DNA of 39,452 nucleotides from CAZLHO01 sp964559455 (GTDB taxonomy: Bacteria > Krumholzibacteriota > Krumholzibacteriia > LZORAL124-64-63): NCBI GenBank assembly GCA_964559455.1, contig CAZLHO010000025.1, positions 1 to 39,452 of the forward strand. The letters run 5' to 3'. The notes beneath the pieces were generated by a model. The model did not search any database. It had not been told where the DNA came from and saw only the letters and a program-made list of their open reading frames with translations. This document shows, piece after piece, positions 30,950 to 39,452 of this stretch. The position numbers were made by a program, and so were the translations under genes. Positions within the stretch are counted from its first letter, which is position 1. Each line of letters starts with the position of its first letter.

Positions 30950-32386
30950 ATGGACGCCGCAGAGTTCCGCCGTCACGGCCACGAGCTGATCGACTGGATC
31001 GCCGACTACCAGGAGAACGCCGAGCGCTATCCGGTGCTGGCCCGCGTCGAGCCGGGCGACGTCCGGCGGCGCCTGCCGTCGGCGCCGCCCGAGCGCGGCG
31101 AGCCGATGGAGGCGATCCTGAAGGACTTCCACGAGATCGTGATGCCGGGCGTGACGCATTGGAACCACCCCCGCTTCTTCGCCTACTTTCCCGCCAACAA
31201 CAGCGGCCCCTCGGTCCTGGGCGAGCTGCTGTCGGCGGGACTGGGCGTGAACGCGATGCTCTGGCAGACCTGCCCGGCGGCCACCGAGCTGGAAGAGGTG
31301 GTCATGGACTGGCTGCGGCAGCTGCTGGGGCTGCCGGCGGAATTCCGCGGCGTGATCCAGGACACCGCGTCGACGGCGACGCTCTGCGCCCTGCTCTGCG
31401 CCCGCGAGCGGGCCACCGGCCACGCCGTCAACCGCGACGGCTTCGCGGCCGGGGCGGACGGCGGCGCGCTGCGCGTCTACGTCTCGGACCAGGGGCATTC
31501 GTCGATCGAGAAGGGGGCGAAGATCGCCGGCTTCGGCGCCGCCAACGTGGTGCGGGTGGCCTCGGACGCGGAGTACGCCATGGACCCGGCGGACCTGGCC
31601 CGGCGCGTGGCCGCCGACCGCGAGGCCGGCCTGCGCCCCTGCGCGGTGGTCGCCACCGTCGGCACCACGTCGTCGACGGCCCTGGACCCCCTGGCCGCCG
31701 TCGGCGCGATCGCCGGCGAGCACGGCCTGTGGCTGCACGTCGACGCCGCCCTGGCCGGCAGCGCCGCCGTCCTGCCCGAGATGCGCCACCTGCTGGACGG
31801 CGTCGAGGCGGCCGACTCGCTGGTCTTCAACCCCCACAAGTGGCTCTTCACCAACTTCGACTGCTCCGCCTTCTTCACGCGGCGCCCCGACGAGCTGGTG
31901 CGCACGCTGACCATCCTGCCCGAATACCTGAAGACGGACCACGACGACGACGTCAGCAATTTCCGCGACTGGGGGATCCAGCTCGGCCGCCGCTTCCGGG
32001 CCTTGAAGCTGTGGTTCGTGCTGCGCAGCTTCGGCGCCGAGGGGCTGCGCGAGCGCCTTCGCGAGCACCTGGCCCTGGCGCGGGACTTCGGGAGCTGGGT
32101 CGACGCCGACCCCGACTTCGAGCTGCTGGCGCCGGTCGCCGTGAACACGGTCTGCTTCCGCTGGCGGCCCGGGGACGAGGCGGACGGCGAGGGCCTGGAC
32201 GCCCTGAACAAGCGTCTGCTCGACACGGTCAACGCCGGCGGCCTCATCTACCTCACGCACACCCGGCTGGCCGGGCGCTTCACGCTGCGCCTGAGCGTCG
32301 GCCAGACGCAGACGCGGCGGCGCCACGTCGAGGAGGCCTGGGCCTGCCTGCGTGACGCCGCCGCGTCGCTGCGCGCCGGCTCCTAG
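30950..32386 (+). CDS. PLP-dependent group II decarboxylase (aromatic-L-amino-acid type)
   Basis: The 478-residue protein has the fold-type I decarboxylase motifs: HPRFFAYFPANNSGPSVLGELLSAGLGVNAMLWQ near the start, DQGHSSIEKGAKIAGFG, HVDAALAGSA with the PLP-pairing Asp, and NPHKWLFTNFDCSAF with Lys297 as the Schiff-base lysine. These fit aromatic-L-amino-acid decarboxylase-like enzymes (DOPA, tryptophan, tyrosine, phenylalanine), which release CO2 to give the amine. The residues that would fix the substrate cannot be judged here. It follows the four-helix protein gene closely (GAGGT before ATG). Its stop (32384-32386) is one base from the stop of the convergent regulator gene. Confidence 0.9.
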   Translation: MDAAEFRRHGHELIDWIADYQENAERYPVLARVEPGDVRRRLPSAPPERGEPMEAILKDFHEIVMPGVTHWNHPRFFAYFPANNSGPSVLGELLSAGLGVNAMLWQTCPAATELEEVVMDWLRQLLGLPAEFRGVIQDTASTATLCALLCARERATGHAVNRDGFAAGADGGALRVYVSDQGHSSIEKGAKIAGFGAANVVRVASDAEYAMDPADLARRVAADREAGLRPCAVVATVGTTSSTALDPLAAVGAIAGEHGLWLHVDAALAGSAAVLPEMRHLLDGVEAADSLVFNPHKWLFTNFDCSAFFTRRPDELVRTLTILPEYLKTDHDDDVSNFRDWGIQLGRRFRALKLWFVLRSFGAEGLRERLREHLALARDFGSWVDADPDFELLAPVAVNTVCFRWRPGDEADGEGLDALNKRLLDTVNAGGLIYLTHTRLAGRFTLRLSVGQTQTRRRHVEEAWACLRDAAASLRAGS

Positions 32387-32387
32387 A

Positions 32388-33974
32388 TCAGGCCCCCGCG
32401 TGCTCCGCCGCGTGGCGGTCCTGGATCGCCGTGAAGTCGTCCAGGTGCTCGAGGAAGACGTCCAGCAGCTGCGGGTCGAACTGGCGGCCCCGCTCCAGGC
32501 GCAGGATCTCGACCACGTGGTCGACGGCCAGCACGTCGCGGTACACCCTCTCGTTGCTCAGGGCGTCGAAGACGTCGCAGAGCGAGACGATGCGGCCGAA
32601 GACGTGGATCTCCTCTCCGCGCAGCCCCTCCGGATAGCCGCTGCCGTCCCACTTCTCGTGGTGCTGCAGGGCGATCGTGGCGGCGGCCTGCAGGATCGGC
32701 CGCTGCGAGTTGCGCAGGATGTCGTGGCCCACCGTGGTATGCGTCTTCATCAGCTCGTACTCGCCGGCCGTCAGCTTCCCCGGCTTGTTCAGGATGTCGT
32801 CCGAAATGCCGATCTTGCCCACGTCGTGCATCGGCGCCGCCAGCCGGATCAGCTTGACGTCGTCCTCGCCCAGCCCCGCCAGGCGGGCCAGGTGGGCCGC
32901 CGACTCCCCCACCCGCAGGGTGTGCAGCGCCGTCTCCTGGGAGCGCCGGTCGACGACCTCGCCCAGCGTGGTGATCACCTCGCGCTGCGTTTCCTCGATC
33001 TCGCGGTTCAGGTAGATGTTGTCGAAGGCCACGCCCACGTTCGCGGCGTAGATCTGCATCAGGTCGCGGTCCAGGTCCGACAGGGAGCGCCCGCAGTCCA
33101 GGTAGACCAGGTTCCGGGCCCCGCCCTCGACCGCGAAGGCGCCCACGAAGGCCGTGTCGTGGAAATGGACCCCCGGCTCGTCGCCGGCCTCGCGCAGGAT
33201 CCCGAGCAGCGCCGGCGGCACCGCGTTGCGCACGGGCCGGCCCCGCAATCCGTCGTATTCCCCCAGTCCGCAGACGATCGCGTATTCGCCCTGCCGCTGC
33301 ACCGCGCCGAAGCCGGTCGGCGCCGGGGTCGGACCCTCGACGCCCAGCTGCGCCAGGCCCGACAGGTGCTGCAGCACCGAGCCCAGGAAACGCTCCAGGG
33401 CCTGAGAGCCGAAGAGGCTGCCGGTGGCGCCGATGATCATCTCCAGGCCCTGGCGGCTGCGCTCGATGGTCCGGATGTCCCGGTAGGAGCGCAGGGCGGC
33501 GGTGACCGAGGTGTAGAGCTTCTGCGTCGTGAGTTCGGTCTTCGACTTGTAGTCGTTGATGTCGTAGTTGCTGACGATCTCCTGCTCCGGCGCCTGGCCG
33601 GGATGACCGGTGCGCAGGATGATGCGGGCGTGGCGGTTCTTGAGCACGTCGCGCACGTGGCGCACCACCGAGAGCCCGGCGTCCTCCCGCTCCATCACGA
33701 CGTCCAGCAGCAGCACGGCCGTGTCCGGATTCTCCTCGAGCAGGACCCTGGCCTCGCGCCCCGAATAGGCGCTGAGGAACTCCAGGGCCCGGTCCTCGAA
33801 GGTGAAGCCCTCCAGGACCATCCGCGTCAGGGCGTGCACCTCCTCCTCGTCGTCCGCGATGACCAGCTTCCAGGTGTCCGGCCGGCCGACCAGAGGCTCC
33901 CGGTCGTCCTCGCGGGCGAAGACCAGCTCGTCGTTGAGGACGGCGGCGCTCGACTCATGCATCGTCGTTGTCAT
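32388..33974 (-). CDS. Response regulator: REC-DUF3369-HD-GYP cyclic-di-GMP phosphodiesterase
   Basis: The 528-residue protein starts with a receiver domain: DDEEEV (about residues 41-46), phospho-acceptor Asp91 in LLLDVV, then RTGHPG and YKSKTE. A DUF3369-like middle region follows (residues 150-320, ending AANVGVAFDNIYLNREIEETQREV). The C-terminal HD-GYP domain has MHDVGKIGI (HD at 383-384), GHDILRNS and HHEKWDGSGYPEGL (GYP 446-448), with all metal-binding residues present, so it should hydrolyse c-di-GMP. The gene overlaps the histidine-kinase gene by 20 bases, with GAGG just before the ATG at 33974; an ATG at 33962 is also possible. The pair is presumably a two-component system. Confidence 0.9.
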   Translation of the reverse strand: MTTTMHESSAAVLNDELVFAREDDREPLVGRPDTWKLVIADDEEEVHALTRMVLEGFTFEDRALEFLSAYSGREARVLLEENPDTAVLLLDVVMEREDAGLSVVRHVRDVLKNRHARIILRTGHPGQAPEQEIVSNYDINDYKSKTELTTQKLYTSVTAALRSYRDIRTIERSRQGLEMIIGATGSLFGSQALERFLGSVLQHLSGLAQLGVEGPTPAPTGFGAVQRQGEYAIVCGLGEYDGLRGRPVRNAVPPALLGILREAGDEPGVHFHDTAFVGAFAVEGGARNLVYLDCGRSLSDLDRDLMQIYAANVGVAFDNIYLNREIEETQREVITTLGEVVDRRSQETALHTLRVGESAAHLARLAGLGEDDVKLIRLAAPMHDVGKIGISDDILNKPGKLTAGEYELMKTHTTVGHDILRNSQRPILQAAATIALQHHEKWDGSGYPEGLRGEEIHVFGRIVSLCDVFDALSNERVYRDVLAVDHVVEILRLERGRQFDPQLLDVFLEHLDDFTAIQDRHAAEHAGA

Positions 33975-36900
33975 GGTCCTCTTCGCTCCTGATGCGGGGC
34001 ATCATGATCGTGAAGGCGGTTCCCTCGCCGGGGCTGCTGACGCATTCGATGCGCCCCCCCAGCGTCTGGGTGACGAGATTGTAGACCAGGTGCATGCCGA
34101 GGCCGCTGCCGCCCTGGCCGCGCTTGGTGGTGAAGAAGGGCTCGAAGATCTTCTCCCGGACGCGGGCGTCCATGCCGCGGCCGTCGTCGGCGTAGCGCAG
34201 GCGCACCATGTCCCCCTCGCCGGCGGCCTCGATCCGCAGCGTACCAGCCTCGTTCTCGTCGAATCCGTGCAGCAGCGAGTTCATCACGAAGTTGGTCAGG
34301 ATCTGCGAGAGGGCGCCGGGGTAGCTGTCCATGGCCAGGCCCTCCTCGCAGACGACCTCGACCCGGTGCTCGGTGAGCTTCAGCGCCGGCTTCAGGCTCA
34401 GCAGGACCTCGTCGAAGAAGGTGCCGAGCACGAACTCGCGCCGCTTCTGGCTGGTGCGGTCGACCGCGACCTGCTTGAAGCTCTGGATCAGCTCCGCGGC
34501 CCGCTTCAGGTTGGCCAGGATCATCCGCGAAGCCTCGGCGCAGATGTCGAGGTACTGCTGCAGTTCCGAACGCTTCAGCGCGCCGGAGGCCAACAGCTTC
34601 CCGAAGGACTCGGTCTTCTCTGCCAGGTGCGAGGCCGCGGTGACCCCGACCCCGACCGGGGTGTTGATCTCATGGGCGACGCCGGCGACCAGCCCGCCCA
34701 GCGCCGCCATCTTCTTCGATTCGATGAGCTGCGCCTGGGTGGCCTTGATCTTCTCGCGGCTCGAGCGCAGGGCGCGATTCGTGTCCTGCAGGGCGGAGTT
34801 GGCCTCCCACAGCTCGGCCGTCCGCTCCGAGACGCGGCGCTCCAGCTCCATGGTCAGGCTGCGCGCCTTGTCCTCGGCCTTCTTGCGCTCGGTGACGTCC
34901 CGGAAGACGGTGGCGAACTGCTCGTCCTGCATGCGGTAGGCGAAGACCTCGAAGTGGCGGTCGAGCACCGCGGAGTACTTCTCGAAGCGCAGGGGTTCAC
35001 CGGACTCGACCACCTGGGCGTAGAGCTCGACCCAGGTGGGCTCCAGGCCCGGCATCACCTCGCCGGCGCGCCGGCCCAGCACGTCGTCGGCCATCAACCC
35101 GGTCACGGCCTCGAACGAGGGGTTCACCTCGAGGAAGACGTAGTCGCAGGCCCGGCCCGACTCGTCGCGCACCAGCTCGTGCAGGGCGAAGCCGTCCAGC
35201 ATCATGTTGAAGAGGGTGCGGTAGCGCTTCTGGCTGCGGCTGCGCTCCCGCTCGGCGTCGACGCGGCCGGTGATATCGCTGACGAAGCCCTCGATGGCGC
35301 GCAGTTCGCCCTTGCGGTCGAAGACGCCCATCCCCTGCTCCCAGGCCCACTTCAGGTCGCCGCCGGCGGTGACGATGCGGTACTGGATCTCGAAGGGGGC
35401 CTTGTGCGCCAGCGCCTCCTGGACATCCTCCCAGACCCTCTCCCGGTCCTCCTCGTGGATGATGTCGGAGTAGGTCACGCCCTCGGATCCCTGCAGCCGG
35501 GCGGGCGCGTAGCCGGTGAGCGCCTCGCTGCCCTGGCTGACGAAATCCATCGTCCACCGCCGGTCGTTGCGGCAGCGGTAGGCCATGCCCGGGAGGTTGC
35601 CCAGCAGCGTGGCCAGCTGGCGGCGGCTCTCCTTCAGGGCCCGCTCGGCCAGCTTCAGCTCGGTCACGTCCACGATCGTCGCCGAGATGAAGAGGGGCCG
35701 GCCGCCGTCGTCGCGGATCAGGGTCGCGTTGAGCAGGCAGGGGAAGACCGTGCCGTCCTTGCGGCGGTGCCAGACCTCGACGGCCTTGACGCCCCCCTCG
35801 CGCAGCACCCGCGCGTACTGCTCGTTGACGCGCCGCAGCTGCTCCTCGCCGTGGAAAATGCTCCGATTGCGGCCCAGGATCTCCCTCAACCCATAGCCGT
35901 GCGCCTCGGCGTAGGCCCGGTTGGCGTAGAGGATCCCGCCGTCGAGGTCGGTGATCACGGCGCCGTGGCTGGACCGGTCCGAGATCGTCTTGAACTTCCT
36001 CAGCTCGTCCTCGGCGTTCTTGCGGTCGGAGATGTCGCGGCAGTTGATGACGATGCCGTTCACCCCGGGCACGTCGAGCATGCCCGTGACCGTCGCCGAG
36101 AGATGGCGCCAGCCGCCGTCCTGGTGACGGACGCGCAGGTCCGAGAGGCGCAGCGACAGGCCGGGACTGCGGGCCGCGTTGTCGATGTACTCGCGCACCG
36201 AGATCATGTCGGCCGGGTGGATGAAGCTGCCGAACTGGGTGCCGATCAACTCCTGCAGCGGCGTCTCGGTGATCCGGGCCAGGGCGGGGCTGATGTAGGT
36301 GAAGGCGCCCCTGGTGTCCAGGACCATGGTGATGTCGGTCGTGTTCTCGGTCAGGGCGCGGAACTTGGCCTCGCTCACCCGCAGCGCCTCCTCGGTGCGC
36401 TTCCGCTGCGAGACGTCCTCGATGATGCAGGTGGCCCGGGCGGCGCCCGGGACCTCGGCGTCGATGATCGAGGCGTTGAGGCGGGCGTCGATGACCGCGC
36501 CGTCCTTGCGGACCATCCTGATGTCCTGCGGTTCGATTCGCCCCGCCCGGCGGTTGGGCGCCAGCAGGACCCTGATCTTCTCGTGGTAGCCGGACTGGAT
36601 CACCTTGGCGAGCGGCTGGCCCAGGAGCTCCCCCTGGGCGTAGCCGAGCACGCCGCGCGAGCGGCCGTTGACGTCGATGATCGCGCCGTCGGCGTCGACC
36701 GACATGATCAGCTGGGCGGCCGTCTCGAAGATCGAGCGGTATTCGGACTCGCTGCGCTTCAGCTCGCCCATCGTCCGCCGCCGCTCGGTGATGTCGGTGA
36801 TCATGCCGATGTAGCCGGAGACCGCTCCGTCCTCGCCGACTTCCGGCATCGCCTGCAGCGACACCCAGATCACGTCGCCGCCGCGGGTGCGCAGACGGTT

Positions 36901-37713
36901 CTCCACCGAGACGACGTCGCCCCGGCGGCGAATCCGCTCCCAGGCGGCCATGACCGCCTTGCGGTCCTGCTCGTAAACCATGCCGCGCCATTCCGCGGCA
37001 GCGAGCCCACCGCCCGGCACCCCGAGCATTCCGGCCATCCGGTCGTTCATGAAGATGACGTTGCCGTCGTTGTCGGCGCGGAAGATGCCCGTCGGGGCGA
37101 CCTGGGACAGCGCCCGGAAGACGTGCCGGCTCGTCGCCAACTCCTGCGTCCGCCGCTTCAGCGCCCGGCGCTGGTCATGGAATGAGATCGCGTTGTCCAG
37201 GATCAGGCCGATCAGGGTGGCCGTCGGTTCCAGGTCCGCCAGCAGGCCGGCCAGCGACTCCCCGTCTTCGACGCCGAGCAGCACCATCATGCCGGTGCGG
37301 TGGCCGCTGGTGCCCAGGGGCAGCAGCGCGCAGGGACCCCGGCCGGCCTCCCGGACCAGACGCGCGAGTTCGTCGCCCGTGTCGCCCGCGTCGCCCGGCC
37401 GCACCAGGCGGGAGCCGTCGACGCCGGCGCCGGCCCGGCCCAGGGCCTCGAGCAAGGAGCGGGGCGGATGGCAGGGACCGCCCTCGGGATGGATCTGCCG
37501 CAGTGCGGGCTCGTCGACCGCGCCGCCCGGATAGTGCAGCAGGGCGCAATAGCCCGCGTCGGTCAGGCGCTGGATCTCGCGGCAGAGAAAGCGCTCCAGG
37601 GCGCGCGGGTTGTCCGCGCGCTTCAGGACGTCGGCGAAGATGTCCAGGGCGCCGGCCTTCTCGCCGTCGGCGGTCCCCAGCTGCATCGGAATGATGTCCG
37701 AGAACATGCGCAT
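33955..37713 (-). CDS. GAF-PAS(x6) soluble histidine kinase
   Basis: The protein has about 1,252 residues and no membrane helices. Domains in order: GAF-like (about 15-180), then PAS near 200, 320, 447, 573, 698 and 829, a coiled coil (950-995), an H-box with the phosphorylatable His near 1011 (VAGVAHEINTPVGVG), and a HATPase domain (NFVMNSLLHGF, YADDGRGM, FEPFFTTKRGQGGSGLGMHLV). It should sense several cytosolic signals and phosphorylate the HD-GYP regulator encoded next, whose start overlaps its stop. The start is uncertain: I give ATG 37713 because the GAF domain begins soon after. ATGs at 37707 and 37779 are alternatives, and none has a strong ribosome site. The open frame reaches 37923 but enters the divergent acs gene. 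Confidence 0.85.
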   Translation of the reverse strand: MRMFSDIIPMQLGTADGEKAGALDIFADVLKRADNPRALERFLCREIQRLTDAGYCALLHYPGGAVDEPALRQIHPEGGPCHPPRSLLEALGRAGAGVDGSRLVRPGDAGDTGDELARLVREAGRGPCALLPLGTSGHRTGMMVLLGVEDGESLAGLLADLEPTATLIGLILDNAISFHDQRRALKRRTQELATSRHVFRALSQVAPTGIFRADNDGNVIFMNDRMAGMLGVPGGGLAAAEWRGMVYEQDRKAVMAAWERIRRRGDVVSVENRLRTRGGDVIWVSLQAMPEVGEDGAVSGYIGMITDITERRRTMGELKRSESEYRSIFETAAQLIMSVDADGAIIDVNGRSRGVLGYAQGELLGQPLAKVIQSGYHEKIRVLLAPNRRAGRIEPQDIRMVRKDGAVIDARLNASIIDAEVPGAARATCIIEDVSQRKRTEEALRVSEAKFRALTENTTDITMVLDTRGAFTYISPALARITETPLQELIGTQFGSFIHPADMISVREYIDNAARSPGLSLRLSDLRVRHQDGGWRHLSATVTGMLDVPGVNGIVINCRDISDRKNAEDELRKFKTISDRSSHGAVITDLDGGILYANRAYAEAHGYGLREILGRNRSIFHGEEQLRRVNEQYARVLREGGVKAVEVWHRRKDGTVFPCLLNATLIRDDGGRPLFISATIVDVTELKLAERALKESRRQLATLLGNLPGMAYRCRNDRRWTMDFVSQGSEALTGYAPARLQGSEGVTYSDIIHEEDRERVWEDVQEALAHKAPFEIQYRIVTAGGDLKWAWEQGMGVFDRKGELRAIEGFVSDITGRVDAERERSRSQKRYRTLFNMMLDGFALHELVRDESGRACDYVFLEVNPSFEAVTGLMADDVLGRRAGEVMPGLEPTWVELYAQVVESGEPLRFEKYSAVLDRHFEVFAYRMQDEQFATVFRDVTERKKAEDKARSLTMELERRVSERTAELWEANSALQDTNRALRSSREKIKATQAQLIESKKMAALGGLVAGVAHEINTPVGVGVTAASHLAEKTESFGKLLASGALKRSELQQYLDICAEASRMILANLKRAAELIQSFKQVAVDRTSQKRREFVLGTFFDEVLLSLKPALKLTEHRVEVVCEEGLAMDSYPGALSQILTNFVMNSLLHGFDENEAGTLRIEAAGEGDMVRLRYADDGRGMDARVREKIFEPFFTTKRGQGGSGLGMHLVYNLVTQTLGGRIECVSSPGEGTAFTIMMPRIRSEEDHDNDDA

Positions 37714-37903
37714 CCCATCGTTGTGGCGCAGAGCGCGGGCTCCGACGCCGGAGCCCGCGACTTCCGATTCGCGCCGCATGGTCGTTACCAGGCTATCGGC
37801 AGCGCGCGCAGGCGCTTTAGGGCCGGCGTGGCAGCATGACGCCGAATGTCCTATCTTCTTCCTCTGCTTTTTGGGCCCTTTATCCCATCCGGAGGTCGCC
37901 GCG

Positions 37904-39452
<1,549 letters not shown>

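Noticed and set aside
33802..37185. Plus-strand open frame of 1,127 codons opposite the histidine kinase
   Set aside because: The minus strand encodes PAS, H-box and HATPase motifs; the plus frame has no recognisable domains and a biased composition.

Overview
The window is very GC-rich, tightly packed bacterial DNA. It contains no rRNA, tRNA, CRISPR array, insertion sequence or phage gene that I could recognise. Several traits point to a Gram-negative member of the FCB superphylum or a neighbouring candidate phylum (Eisenbacteria, Krumholzibacteria and Latescibacteria are the kind I have in mind): a PorV/PorQ-like outer-membrane protein, a giant FG-GAP/UnbV protein ending in a FlgD-like/type-IX-like C-terminal domain (motif NFPNPFNPSTTI), abundant multiheme cytochromes, and one promoter resembling the Bacteroidetes TTG/TAnnTTTG form. 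The phylum is an inference from gene content only.

Layout. 1-4960: the end of an extended SDR epimerase gene; a TrmO-like gene bracketed by two related long hairpins; then a minus-strand operon of a small membrane protein, a PNPOx-GNAT fusion and a THUMP rRNA methyltransferase; then an MBL hydrolase. 5035-8068: a POT-type peptide transporter and a PorV-like barrel. 8065-9995: a GNAT enzyme and a YfcC-type carrier. 10257-16352: a 2,031-residue secreted protein made of three seven-bladed propeller/UnbV modules, read from an AT-rich promoter with a perfect palindrome. 16651-30487: a region rich in respiratory and cell-envelope genes. 30549-32386: a small membrane protein and an aromatic-amino-acid-type decarboxylase. 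32388-37713: a six-PAS histidine kinase overlapping an HD-GYP response regulator. 37904-39452: acetyl-CoA synthetase, cut by the window end.

The most notable part is 18178-30487. It holds a 19-heme c-type cytochrome fused to a membrane cytochrome b (CbcL-like architecture), a NapC/NirT-type quinol dehydrogenase with three N-terminal helices and a CX3CH first heme site (ImcH-like architecture), and a two-gene operon for a secreted pentaheme cytochrome c and a Cyc2-like outer-membrane porin with one N-terminal heme. Together these could form an electron path from the quinone pool through the periplasm to the outer membrane, or the reverse. The 19-heme domain is internally duplicated: eight hemes, eight hemes with almost the same spacing, then three more matching hemes 3-5. 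A transglutaminase/TPR protein, an uncharacterised outer-membrane protein, an RsbU-like phosphatase, a CpcT/CpeT-fold lipoprotein and a YjbQ protein are interspersed.

Family names come from reading motifs and architectures; no database search was run.
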